Below are positions 45,570-53,727 of a DNA stretch of 64,000 bases, in pieces. The position numbers and the translations under genes were made by a program. The notes below the pieces were generated by a model that saw nothing but the letters and a program-made list of their open reading frames with translations, was not told the DNA's origin and made no database searches. Position 1 is the stretch's first letter. Every line of letters starts with the position of its first letter. Source of the stretch: a virus; IMG/VR virus record IMGVR_UViG_3300037294_000266, positions 186,001 to 250,000 of that record; one strand, written 5' to 3'.

Positions 45570-47144
45570 ATGAGTGTACCACCCATTATCCAGTATCCGT
45601 TCGACAGTTCTGGCGAATCGCTAACGAACAAAGTCGAGAATGAGCGGAGAACGATTGCTCTTAATACCGAGCGAGCGTTCGTCCCTGAAGCGGGTCCGTT
45701 TTACACCAGTTCGTTTAAAATCTGGAACGATGAGACCAATGAAGAACTTCGTCCTGTCGACGATTACATTCTGGCTCAGCCGTTTTCCCAGGCATCTATC
45801 CGGACAGCAAAAGATGTTCAGTGCGCAATCATTCTGAAAGTACAAGCGCCTATCAGCGTTCGTTATACGTATCAGGTGGTTGGCGGTGAGTATTCATGGA
45901 ACCTTCAGGGTCTTGCTGATCTCATTGCTGAACTCGATCTCGATGAACGTCCTGTTAAATGGGGCGCTGTCATTGGTCGTCCTAACGCCTATCCGCCAGC
46001 TCCGCACATCCATGACATTGGCGATTCGTTTGGCTGGGAATATGTGGTATGGCAGCTTGAGCGCATTACCAATGCTATCTTGGTTGGTGATGAAGCATCG
46101 CACGATGAACTGCGTCAGCAGATGCAGACTATCCGCGATCAGTTACAGGCTAACATCGATGCATTGGAAGCCAAGGTTGATGAACACATCAACGACTTTG
46201 ACAATCCGCACCAAACCACGAAGGCTCAAGTGGGCCTTGGCCTAGTTGATAACTTCCAGACAGCCTCTCCTGCTGAAGCTTTGGCTGGCGTTCTCGGCAA
46301 TCGGTTCATGACGCCTTCGCTGTCGAATAGCCTGGCTACTCGCATTGCGACTGAAGAAGTGGCAGAGCACGAAGCCCGTAAAGATAATCCACATGAAGTC
46401 ACCAAGGCTCAGACCGGGCTTGGCAATGTGGACAACTTCATTACTGCCACCCGTGCAGAGGCTGAAGCCGGTACTCTCAATACCCGGTTCATGACGCCGT
46501 TGCGGACGAAGGAGGCAATTGATTTCATCGCAGGTAACTTGCTTCAAGCGCACGTTAACGATACCAACAACCCACACATCACTACCAAGGCTCAAGTCGG
46601 GCTTGGTTTGGTTGATAACTTCCAGACAGCTACCAAAGCTGAATCGGAAGCAGGTATCCTCAACAACCGCTTCATGACTCCGTTGCGTACTAAAGAAGCG
46701 ATCAACTTCATCGCTGGTAACTTGATCAATGCTCACTTGGCTGACTTTGGCAACCCTCACCAGGTAACGAAGACGCAGGTCGGCTTGAGTAACATCCCGA
46801 ACGCCATCACTCGTTCCCGTACTGCTAATACCAGTGCTGAACTATTGGTAGCTGGTGCGATGTATGACCATATCCTGTCTGGCGATCACGATAGCCGTTA
46901 TGTCAAGATCAACGTGGCTCAGAATACATCTTTGCGGATCGTAGGATCAACATTGCAGGGTTATGTGTCAGGCGCTTGGCGTCAGATCTGGCCAGCGACA
47001 TGGACTGGTTATGTAACGCCAGGTGCAGCAGATCCATACCCAGGTAACGCTACCGAGATTACTCTGATGAACGCGGGCGGTATTCTGTTCGCTTCTGTCA
47101 ACGGTACGTGGCGTCAGGTGTGGCCAGCTCTCTGGAACGACTAA
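45570..47144 (+). CDS. Second tail fibre protein, paralogue of 43107-45500, 524 aa
   Basis: The N-terminal domain (PPIIQYPFDSSGESLTNKVE) is homologous to that of the preceding fibre. Four shaft repeats (NPHxxTKxQxGLGxVDNF) occupy about residues 205-410. The C-terminal 90 residues are distinct and contain two copies of GxWRQ(I/V)WPA(T/L)W, at about 46971-47003 and 47104-47136. The two fibres may form a branched or sequential assembly. It is followed directly by the hydroxylase and radical SAM genes, making its C-terminus one possible modification substrate. Confidence 0.85.
   Translation: MSVPPIIQYPFDSSGESLTNKVENERRTIALNTERAFVPEAGPFYTSSFKIWNDETNEELRPVDDYILAQPFSQASIRTAKDVQCAIILKVQAPISVRYTYQVVGGEYSWNLQGLADLIAELDLDERPVKWGAVIGRPNAYPPAPHIHDIGDSFGWEYVVWQLERITNAILVGDEASHDELRQQMQTIRDQLQANIDALEAKVDEHINDFDNPHQTTKAQVGLGLVDNFQTASPAEALAGVLGNRFMTPSLSNSLATRIATEEVAEHEARKDNPHEVTKAQTGLGNVDNFITATRAEAEAGTLNTRFMTPLRTKEAIDFIAGNLLQAHVNDTNNPHITTKAQVGLGLVDNFQTATKAESEAGILNNRFMTPLRTKEAINFIAGNLINAHLADFGNPHQVTKTQVGLSNIPNAITRSRTANTSAELLVAGAMYDHILSGDHDSRYVKINVAQNTSLRIVGSTLQGYVSGAWRQIWPATWTGYVTPGAADPYPGNATEITLMNAGGILFASVNGTWRQVWPALWND
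46183..46809 (+). repeat. Four tandem tail-fibre shaft repeats
   Basis: Repeats of about 52-55 codons with NPHxxTKxQxGLG and RFMTPLRTKEAI motifs; the second and third downstream segments (EAGxLNxRFMTPLRTKEAI) are nearly identical. Confidence 0.75.
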
Positions 47145-47165
47145 TGTAAAATGAGGACTCGCAAT

Positions 47166-47678
47166 ATGTTTAAACACATTCAGGATTTTTCATTCGAAGG
47201 TGTTGACCTGTCAGCACTGAGGATAGATGATCTCCTGTCGAGTCCTCTTCCTTACGAACTCGGGCTGCCCAGGTATCTCGAGTACGGCGGTACACATTCG
47301 TTGTTTAACGCAGCTGAATACTTCGAACACAGTCAGACGAAACCCATTAAAGTAGAGGGGATAGAGAGACTCAGTGAATTACTGTACTCGACATCCCTTC
47401 GACTAGGCAGACACTTTAACCACACAGGTCCTGTGTCTTGCCACATGTTCATCTCGCCTGCACAATCACTTAGTTTCCCAATGCATTCTGATACAGACGA
47501 CGTAATCATCTACATGGTCAGCGGCCGTAAGGTTTATGAAGGTGTGGATGGGTCGTTAGAAGTGCGCGCTGGGGACAGTATCTATATTCCGCGTGGTACT
47601 TTGCACTGCGCGGTTAACACTGACGATTCCGTCATGCTCAGCTTTGGGCTTGAACGCTACCTGGAAGATAAATTGTGA
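47166..47678 (+). CDS. JmjC/cupin-like Fe(II)/2OG oxygenase, 170 aa
   Basis: Probable peptide or protein hydroxylase. The double-stranded beta-helix core is at residues about 92-160: FPMHSDTDD gives His107-x-Asp109, VSGRKVYEG the next strand, RAGDSIYIPRGTLHCAV the distal His147. HxD...H is the Fe(II) triad of JmjC-type oxygenases. The ATG at 47166 (MFKHIQDF) is preferred over 47151 because GAGG lies 9 nt upstream. Its end overlaps the start of the first radical SAM gene (GTGA), so the two are co-translated, which suggests a shared substrate. Confidence 0.65.
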   Translation: MFKHIQDFSFEGVDLSALRIDDLLSSPLPYELGLPRYLEYGGTHSLFNAAEYFEHSQTKPIKVEGIERLSELLYSTSLRLGRHFNHTGPVSCHMFISPAQSLSFPMHSDTDDVIIYMVSGRKVYEGVDGSLEVRAGDSIYIPRGTLHCAVNTDDSVMLSFGLERYLEDKL

Positions 47679-48718
47679 GTACTCACAAGACGATCTATGT
47701 CAAGACGACCGGGACATGCAACCTTAACTGCCAACACTGCTTCACGAATGGGAAGAACGGGGATAAAACTCAGTTTGTACCGGAGGTAGTAGCCGGATGG
47801 GTACATGATTACATGGCTCAGCATTCAGCCGATACCAGTTACCACATGGAGTTCCATGGCGGTGAGCCGTTCATTGTTCCATTGGAGAAGCTGAAACAGT
47901 TTGCTGATCATTTTGTTGACATGGAGAACGTTTCCATGTGTGCAAACAGCAATCTGACGTTTAAGCTGACCGATGAGTTAATCGCATTCATCAAAGACTA
48001 TCTTGGTGGGTACGTCGGCACCAGTTGGGACTATTGGATACGTTGGGGAAATGCTAAGCAGTTTGATCTCTGGAAGAAGAATCTGGAGACCCTGCGTTCG
48101 CACGGAATCGGCATCGGTGTTAAAGCATCGGTGAGCCGTCAGCTCATCGAGAAATCGCCAGACTGGTTCATTGATCAGATGGAAGCGCTGGCTATCGAAG
48201 AAGTGAGTCTTGAACGCCTCACCAATGATGGCAGTGCCGTAGATCACTCTGGGATCTTTCCTGACAATGAGGCGCAGGATAACTGGTACCTTGCACTGTA
48301 TCTCCGTTACAAAGAACGAAACCCTCGGGTAAAGATAAAGACCCTTGACATCATCGAACAGAAGCTCATCCAGAACATTGTCAAAGTAGATACCAATTGT
48401 CGAAACTGTGAGCAGAACCTTGTCACGATGAATTCAGATGGGTCTCTTTCAGGATGTCCTAACGCAGCAGCTAGTCTTCATCATGCTAGAATCGATGAAG
48501 GGGTTGAAACGTTCCTTTCTTCAGATGGGCGTATTGATCAGATTGCAAAGGAATTATCTTGGGGAGACACCTGCCTCAACTGTGACGTATTTGATCTTTG
48601 TGGCGGTGATTGTCATCGCTTACCGTGGCAAGAAGGTCGCTGCGGTGGGTTAAAGAACACGCTGCGACATCTTTCTGGCAGACAGCCACAGCAAAACAAC
48701 CTGATTATAAAGGTGTGA
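47675..48718 (+). CDS. Radical SAM/SPASM peptide maturase-like enzyme 1, 347 aa
   Basis: The radical SAM cluster motif is CNLNCQHC (Cys15, 19, 22), followed by MEFHGGEPF (SAM-binding GGE). The C-terminal half has SPASM-type cysteines: CRNCEQN, SGCPN, then CLNCDVFDLCGGDCHRL and a last CGG. SPASM enzymes commonly modify ribosomal peptides by thioether, C-C or epimerising chemistry. It starts with GTG overlapping the hydroxylase stop, with GGAAG 8 nt upstream, and ends 1 nt before the gene for the CHSS-tailed protein, its most likely substrate. Reaction unknown. Confidence 0.85.
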   Translation: MSTHKTIYVKTTGTCNLNCQHCFTNGKNGDKTQFVPEVVAGWVHDYMAQHSADTSYHMEFHGGEPFIVPLEKLKQFADHFVDMENVSMCANSNLTFKLTDELIAFIKDYLGGYVGTSWDYWIRWGNAKQFDLWKKNLETLRSHGIGIGVKASVSRQLIEKSPDWFIDQMEALAIEEVSLERLTNDGSAVDHSGIFPDNEAQDNWYLALYLRYKERNPRVKIKTLDIIEQKLIQNIVKVDTNCRNCEQNLVTMNSDGSLSGCPNAAASLHHARIDEGVETFLSSDGRIDQIAKELSWGDTCLNCDVFDLCGGDCHRLPWQEGRCGGLKNTLRHLSGRQPQQNNLIIKV

Positions 48719-48719
48719 C

Positions 48720-49253
48720 ATGACTGAAATAATTACACGTAACCGAATGGCCGTGAATGCCAACTCGTTGATTACCAATCGATGTAAAGCGGGCATTTCC
48801 TGGGGGACGAACAACTACCCAGCGAACTCCGATCCTGCTTGGTTTGCGGGCACTAACGCAGGCCCTGACGCTGCATTTGGCGGCTATCAGTTTTCAGCCG
48901 GAGTTGCTAACGCACAGCAGGCGATCGACGTACTTAAATATGTCTCTAATCTATTTGCCAGTGTCCGAACCACTCGAATTGTAATTTACATGTCTCACTT
49001 CTCGCTGGGGCAGACTGTTGTTTCCGATAACACTGCAGTTGCTTGGATCAATGCGCCTGCGGCTTTCAGTAATAACGTGGGAATGTGGTTTGCATCGGGA
49101 TATGACATGGATCTTAACGCGTTTAATAACTCGTGTGAGGCTATCTACAGTGCATATCTAGCAACGTGCCGTTATCAGACCGCTACGTTCACCCGAACCA
49201 TTTGCCACACTAGCTGTCATAGCAGCTGTCATAGCAGCCGAGGCCGCCGATGA
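48720..49253 (+). CDS. Candidate modified precursor/virion protein with CHTSCHSSCHSS tail, 177 aa
   Basis: The first 150 residues are Asn/Ala-rich and globular-looking, with no signal peptide. The C-terminus is ICHTSCHSSCHSSRGRR: three Cys-His-(Ser/Thr)-Ser units followed by a basic end. Repeated Cys/His/Ser units at the end of a small protein next to a radical SAM/SPASM gene are the hallmark of RiPP-like precursors, and His-Xaa-Ser repeats are known as radical SAM substrates in the HxsABCD system. The 150-residue body is long for a leader peptide, so the protein may instead be a virion component with a modified or metal-binding tail. Cys139 and Cys151 in the body may also take part. Confidence 0.6.
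   Translation: MTEIITRNRMAVNANSLITNRCKAGISWGTNNYPANSDPAWFAGTNAGPDAAFGGYQFSAGVANAQQAIDVLKYVSNLFASVRTTRIVIYMSHFSLGQTVVSDNTAVAWINAPAAFSNNVGMWFASGYDMDLNAFNNSCEAIYSAYLATCRYQTATFTRTICHTSCHSSCHSSRGRR
49203..49241 (+). repeat. Short tandem DNA repeat encoding CHSS units
   Basis: Three 12-nt units encode Cys-His-Thr/Ser-Ser; the last two are nearly identical at the DNA level (AGCTGTCATAGC twice), allowing expansion or contraction by slippage. Confidence 0.6.
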
Positions 49254-49303
49254 CATGTCATGTAAGTGCCATCAAACGGTCTAGAGAAGCAACTGGAGAA
49301 CCC

Positions 49304-50086
49304 ATGGAACAGACTACTGAAGAAACCAAACCAGGCGGGGCGGTCATCGACGGGCCGGTGATTGTCATTGAAACCACAGCCAATATTCCAATGGACTTAC
49401 TTAAACGTAAGTTCAAAGAGAATATTGAGTTTGTCATCGATGTGGACAACAGTCGTCTTAAAGGCGACATGCTGCTCACCTATCTGTCAAACCTCAAGCT
49501 TAACTGCAAGCTAAAGTTTGGTAGTCTCGAATCGTCTCTCGAACTCCTGTCGTCGTATTTAAAGATGTCTACGGTCATGTCGATTCCAGAATTGGAAGAC
49601 CTGGCCATGAACATCATGCTGGCAGCGTATGGTAAAGATCATTACTGTCAATTCGATCCGACTGAGTTCATTCGTGACAACTCAGACATGATCGACGTGT
49701 GGCTCCGGCGGATGTGTGCACTCCCTTTGTTTGCATTACACTGTCATCCAACGACCAAGGATTTTGTTTCTCAATTCCCAGTCGATGAAGACCATGAGCT
49801 GCACGGTATCAACTACGTGCAACTGATCAAGCACGAACTGTTCCCAGAATTCATCAATGACTTCAATCAAGAAGACATGTCGTACAACAGGTTATTGTTC
49901 AACGAATACTGTTTTGCAGGGCTGAACCTGTTTAACTATTTCGCGATCCCCAATAACCCGTTGTTTGTGGGACTGATGGTACTCGACAAACCAGAACACC
50001 TCGAAGTGCTCATGGCTGCTGCTCATACGACTTACGTGACTGCTGAAACGATCATGAAGGAGCTCGAACATGTACCATCTGTGTAA
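49304..50086 (+). CDS. Unknown island protein, 260 aa
   Basis: The ATG at 49304 (MEQTTEETKPGG) is chosen because GGAG lies 5 nt upstream; a start at 49250 has no such site. An acidic N-terminus is followed by a helical soluble body with scattered Cys/His but no motif. The stop overlaps the next gene by 17 nt. It sits between the candidate substrate and radical SAM 2, so a role as recognition or chaperone protein is possible but not shown. Confidence 0.65.
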   Translation: MEQTTEETKPGGAVIDGPVIVIETTANIPMDLLKRKFKENIEFVIDVDNSRLKGDMLLTYLSNLKLNCKLKFGSLESSLELLSSYLKMSTVMSIPELEDLAMNIMLAAYGKDHYCQFDPTEFIRDNSDMIDVWLRRMCALPLFALHCHPTTKDFVSQFPVDEDHELHGINYVQLIKHELFPEFINDFNQEDMSYNRLLFNEYCFAGLNLFNYFAIPNNPLFVGLMVLDKPEHLEVLMAAAHTTYVTAETIMKELEHVPSV

Positions 50087-51116
50087 ATCGATTTACGTCG
50101 ATAGCGAACACCGCATCGACCGTAATAAAGATGTGATCACAATCTCTCCAAAGATCGGGTTTGAACACATCGCTGAAGAGAAAGGTGTGCAGATCGGTTA
50201 TGCTACAAGTCTGGATGAGTTGTCTCCTGAAGCGTTAGAGGCGATGCTCAACAAAGGTCTTGCTGCCGATGACCGTGTGACCGTCTATTGTGACGGTAAG
50301 ACGTACTTGCGTCTTTACACCATGTTGATAAAGGCTGTATTGCCGAACTTAACACTGGATCTGTTCCGATGGATCATGCTGTGTAAGAAGGCTACTTTCA
50401 ATACGACTATCGTTGCAGGCGGCGAGCCTAACGTGGATGTGTTGGCCAGTATCCAGATCAATAACAAGGTCTGTCACGAGCTCTTCATGGAAGCCAGTAC
50501 TCTGCAACCAGTGATCGATGCACTGGTCAATGAGAACCCAGACTTCCTTTCGCTGGAATGGCGCTTGATTCGTCTGCGTACTGAAGGTCGTGTCGGTAAG
50601 ATCCCAGGTGTACTCAACAACATCCTGCGTCGCATTGCTCTGAGCAATGCTCATGATGCCATGGACGTCTGGGGTCGTCATCTGACCCGCGAGAAGAACT
50701 GGGACATCGCTGGCGCTGATCTCGATACGCTTCTGAACGCACCCACTGTGTTCGAAGGGTGTTTGAACATGCCGCACTTGGCGAGTCAACAACTCCTGCG
50801 TCCTGGTCTGTATGATTTCTCACCGACCAAGCCCTGGATCATCGGCATGCTGCGTGAGGCCGTAGGTCTGATGGAAGTCCTTGAGGACGAGTCATCTGCT
50901 AAACGCGCTGCTCACATTCTTGAGCTGTTTAGTTCACCTGTCAATTTACGTGAGTCTGATGCATGCTTGCAGCGTGTTGTTGATATGTTTGCAGGTGAGA
51001 TGCGCATTGCACTGGCTTTCAAGGATACTGGCAAATACGACGAGAACTTGATTCGGTTCATTCTCGAATCAGATATCGAAGTGCTCAAAACTTCTCTTGA
51101 AGGGGCTGAATGGTAA
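50070..51116 (+). CDS. Unknown island protein, 348 aa
   Basis: Starts with AAGGAG 8 nt before the ATG, inside the previous gene, and ends overlapping the radical SAM 2 start. An N-terminal 90-residue alpha/beta region (ISPKIGFEHIAEEKGVQIG, DRVTVYCDGKTYLRLYTML) is followed by a long helical domain. Not recognised. Strict coupling on both sides suggests it works with the modification enzymes. Confidence 0.65.
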   Translation: MYHLCKSIYVDSEHRIDRNKDVITISPKIGFEHIAEEKGVQIGYATSLDELSPEALEAMLNKGLAADDRVTVYCDGKTYLRLYTMLIKAVLPNLTLDLFRWIMLCKKATFNTTIVAGGEPNVDVLASIQINNKVCHELFMEASTLQPVIDALVNENPDFLSLEWRLIRLRTEGRVGKIPGVLNNILRRIALSNAHDAMDVWGRHLTREKNWDIAGADLDTLLNAPTVFEGCLNMPHLASQQLLRPGLYDFSPTKPWIIGMLREAVGLMEVLEDESSAKRAAHILELFSSPVNLRESDACLQRVVDMFAGEMRIALAFKDTGKYDENLIRFILESDIEVLKTSLEGAEW

Positions 51117-52108
51117 TGGACTTAATTCCCGTATTGAACATACTCGAGCAAAAGAAAGGTAAGTTGAAAGAAGCTCACCTCATTCTGTTCGAGTACTGTA
51201 ATTTACGGTGTTCGTTCTGCCACCAGGACCACGAATCCAGAATCGGCATCAATACGATCCAGCAGAAAGTAGACACACTCATTGCCAACTCAAACCCACG
51301 TGATGCCTACGTGTTGAATTTGACTGGCGGTGAGTTATTTCTTGATGAGTTCAGCGATGGGCTCTTTGAGGAATACTACGAAGCCGGTAAACGTCTCTTA
51401 GAACACTTCGACGATGCGTTGCTGGTGCTGGGTACCAATCTGATCTATCACAATGTAGCGCGGGTCATCAAGCTGGTCAATCGCTTAAAGCGATATGGTC
51501 GTGTGCAACTTGCCACGTCTTACGATCCAGCAGGACGATTCAACGCAGAACAACGGACACTGTTCTTCAAGAACCTTATCCATGTTCGTGACCTTGTACG
51601 CACGGTCAATGTGGTTATCACCAAGCAGAACATCCAGTCGTTTCTGGATGGACATGAAGGTGCCGAGTTCAAGTGGATGTGCGAACACTTTGACGTGTAC
51701 TTCGATCATTACATCCCAAGTCAGATGTACGAGTATATCCAGCCGGATGAAGACCTAATCAGTCAGCTCTACATGCACCTGAACAAACACTACCCAGACT
51801 CGTATCCGATCAAGGACTGGAAGAACAATGTGGAGAATACCACCACTTGTCGATCCACTAAGATCATCAATAAGGATAATGTCGTGACCACCTGTTGGTC
51901 AGAAGCTGGGAAAGACTCTATCTTGGACGAGCAAGAAGGTTTGCTAGCCAAGGATGAGGCCGAGTTGCGGTTCCTTGAGAAATACGACTGCTTTGCCTGT
52001 GAGTTCTACTCGCGATGCGGGATGCGATGTTTCTTGCATCATTCGTTTGTGGATGATGGACTTGACAATGTCTGTCAGATAAAAACGATGTTCAGAGCCA
52101 TCCTGTAA
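51110..52108 (+). CDS. Radical SAM/SPASM-like enzyme 2, 332 aa
   Basis: CNLRCSFC (Cys30, 34, 37) and LNLTGGELF (GGE) define the radical SAM core. The C-terminal cysteines (CRSTK, TTCWSEAG, CFACEFYSRCGMRCF, final CQI) fit an auxiliary Fe-S (SPASM/twitch) region. The start may be the ATG at 51110 or 51116; both follow GAAGGGG. Last gene of the first plus-strand block, ending at the terminator at 52114-52145. Confidence 0.85.
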   Translation: MVMDLIPVLNILEQKKGKLKEAHLILFEYCNLRCSFCHQDHESRIGINTIQQKVDTLIANSNPRDAYVLNLTGGELFLDEFSDGLFEEYYEAGKRLLEHFDDALLVLGTNLIYHNVARVIKLVNRLKRYGRVQLATSYDPAGRFNAEQRTLFFKNLIHVRDLVRTVNVVITKQNIQSFLDGHEGAEFKWMCEHFDVYFDHYIPSQMYEYIQPDEDLISQLYMHLNKHYPDSYPIKDWKNNVENTTTCRSTKIINKDNVVTTCWSEAGKDSILDEQEGLLAKDEAELRFLEKYDCFACEFYSRCGMRCFLHHSFVDDGLDNVCQIKTMFRAIL

Positions 52109-52113
52109 TACGT

Positions 52114-52145
52114 CATAGAGACCGGGCTGATGCCCGGTCTCTATG
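52114..52145. terminator. Bidirectional terminator between convergent genes
   Basis: 14-bp perfect stem CATAGAGACCGGGC / GCCCGGTCTCTATG, loop TGAT, between radical SAM 2 (+) and the ATP-grasp gene (-). Confidence 0.8.
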
Positions 52146-52153
52146 TTGAGTCG

Positions 52154-53212
52154 CTAGGTCACTGCAGCGCACAGATCTTTTACACCCGATGGTGTCAGGT
52201 AACGTTCGGTTCCGAAGAGGTCATTGATGATGTTAGAGATGAACTGTTTGTGTAGGTTAGCGACTGTATTTGCTGGAACGCCTTTTATGCCGAATTGATT
52301 ACAGTATTCGAACACCCCCCATTTCTTATCTTTGGTTACGAATAGATCCAAAGAACTGAGAGGACCTATCACGTCCCGCGCCAATGCGCTTAAATCGTGA
52401 ATTTGTTTAGAGGACAGCACCGACTCGATGGAAACAATGTCTTCACCAAGGATACTGTTTGTGTTCGATCCTGATGCTTGGGGAAACCCATCGGCATTGT
52501 AGACATTACGTTTCTGGACGTAAGCGATCTCGCTCTGCGCGCCAGTGATTATACGGTACTCAGATTCAATATTGTCAACAAACGATTGAATCGAATAACC
52601 TTGGGTTTTTAGACCAGACAGGCCTTCATCGACGTGATGTTCGCCGCGTGTAGAATAAGCCATATCCGGATCGTACTTATTCAGCTCTTCAAACAGTTCT
52701 TTGCTGGTAGACATGCCCTTGATGTACTTATCAAGAGCTTCAATCATTACAGCAAATGGAATCTTATCAGTATCGACAAGAAACTGTCCTATTCCACGAG
52801 CTCCGTCGTTAGGCTTGATGACTACCTTACCACTCGGGTTGACAAGACTACTGAGTCCCAGTGCTTGGGAGTGCACCCATGATTTAATTTTGACGAAGTC
52901 GTCATCGTTAAACTGTAACCGCCCAGCAGTGCGCTTGACATAGTTGTTGATCCGCATTGCCTGTTCGGTTTTACTATACCGGCGATTTACGAACACCATA
53001 TGTGGTGGCAGTATGCGCTCAGCAGCGATCTCATTGATCTTTAAAGTGCCGTCACTGATCATGAAATCAAAGTTGAAATGCTCCTCTCCATCAATGACGC
53101 TAAGTTGAGGGTCGTTGTGGAAGAATATTTGTTTATTGTTAATGACAATGCCTTGATGCAGCACCCAGAAATTGTTCATGAACTTACTAACAACGATATA
53201 TACACGTTCCAT
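52154..53212 (-). CDS. ATP-grasp ligase-like protein, 352 aa
   Basis: The ATP-grasp fold binds ATP and usually joins a carboxylate to an amine. KVVIKPNDGARGIGQFLVD (about residues 127-145) is the nucleotide-binding strand-loop; YSIQSFVDNIESEYRIITG and LDLFVTKDKKWGVFEYCNQFG give the later hinge and metal-binding region. The ATG at 53212 (MERVYIVV) is preferred because AGGAG lies 7 nt upstream. It is transcribed against the surrounding radical SAM genes. ATP-grasp enzymes occur in several RiPP pathways, but some phages use them otherwise, so membership in the island is inferred. Confidence 0.7.
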   Translation of the reverse strand: MERVYIVVSKFMNNFWVLHQGIVINNKQIFFHNDPQLSVIDGEEHFNFDFMISDGTLKINEIAAERILPPHMVFVNRRYSKTEQAMRINNYVKRTAGRLQFNDDDFVKIKSWVHSQALGLSSLVNPSGKVVIKPNDGARGIGQFLVDTDKIPFAVMIEALDKYIKGMSTSKELFEELNKYDPDMAYSTRGEHHVDEGLSGLKTQGYSIQSFVDNIESEYRIITGAQSEIAYVQKRNVYNADGFPQASGSNTNSILGEDIVSIESVLSSKQIHDLSALARDVIGPLSSLDLFVTKDKKWGVFEYCNQFGIKGVPANTVANLHKQFISNIINDLFGTERYLTPSGVKDLCAAVT

Positions 53213-53303
53213 CGGAGACTCCTGATGTTTAGACCATATAAGACCACAGGTAAGTAAAACATAACGATACAATCCCTATGTAATCTTTAATGCTGAGGTC
53301 GAC

Positions 53304-53552
53304 ATGGCAGTCTTTAAAGTAGGGCAAACTGTTTGGGCTGGTAAAATACTCTCCACAGATGCATGCGGTGACCATCCTGCATTTCTACATGCACGAAAGG
53401 GCGACGAGTTAATTGTAATAGCTCACGACGATGATCGCGTTTATCCCTACAGCGTAGCGGATAATCCAGAAGGTAAAGAATCTTTCCGTGCTGCGGCATC
53501 TGATCTGATGGGTCAGAAACCATTCAAGCATAACATCGAACAAGGCTGGTGA
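53304..53552 (+). CDS. Small unknown protein, possibly SH3-like, 82 aa
   Basis: Opens the second plus-strand block. Sequence VGQTVWAGKILSTDACGD followed by ARKGDELIVIAHDDD suggests a small beta-barrel. Not recognised. Ends 4 nt before the 55-codon gene. It could be a recognition or substrate protein for the radical SAM enzymes downstream; there is no direct evidence. Confidence 0.6.
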   Translation: MAVFKVGQTVWAGKILSTDACGDHPAFLHARKGDELIVIAHDDDRVYPYSVADNPEGKESFRAAASDLMGQKPFKHNIEQGW

Positions 53553-53556
53553 GTCC

Positions 53557-53724
53557 ATGACAACTATCTTCGACACGCAAGACAAACCTTTCAAGCCACT
53601 TGAGAAAGATGACGAGTGGCTGTACCAGAAGATGAAGGAGCAGCAAGCGTCTGGTGATGTACGTCGAGATTTCCACAATGAATGGCTTGCACAGCCACCT
53701 GTTATCGAAACATCTGAGGACTGA
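53557..53724 (+). CDS. Tiny unknown protein, possible precursor peptide, 55 aa
   Basis: ATG at 53557, TGA at 53722-53724, between the 82-aa gene and radical SAM 3 with gaps of 4 and 3 nt. It starts MTTIFDTQDKPFKPLEK, is very acidic and helical, contains no Cys, and ends QPPVIETSED. Size and position directly before a radical SAM gene are those of a RiPP precursor, but there is no core-like repeat. Could equally be an accessory protein. Confidence 0.55.
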   Translation: MTTIFDTQDKPFKPLEKDDEWLYQKMKEQQASGDVRRDFHNEWLAQPPVIETSED

Positions 53725-53727
53725 TCT

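Noticed and set aside
46242-46760. 172-aa minus-strand frame in the tail-fibre repeats
   Set aside because: The repeated pattern is simply the complement of the fibre shaft repeats.
43672-46809. Possible CRISPR-like or direct-repeat array
   Set aside because: Repeats are 150-165 nt, in frame, diverged at the third codon position and encode fibre shaft units. No short identical repeats with unique spacers were seen anywhere in the window.
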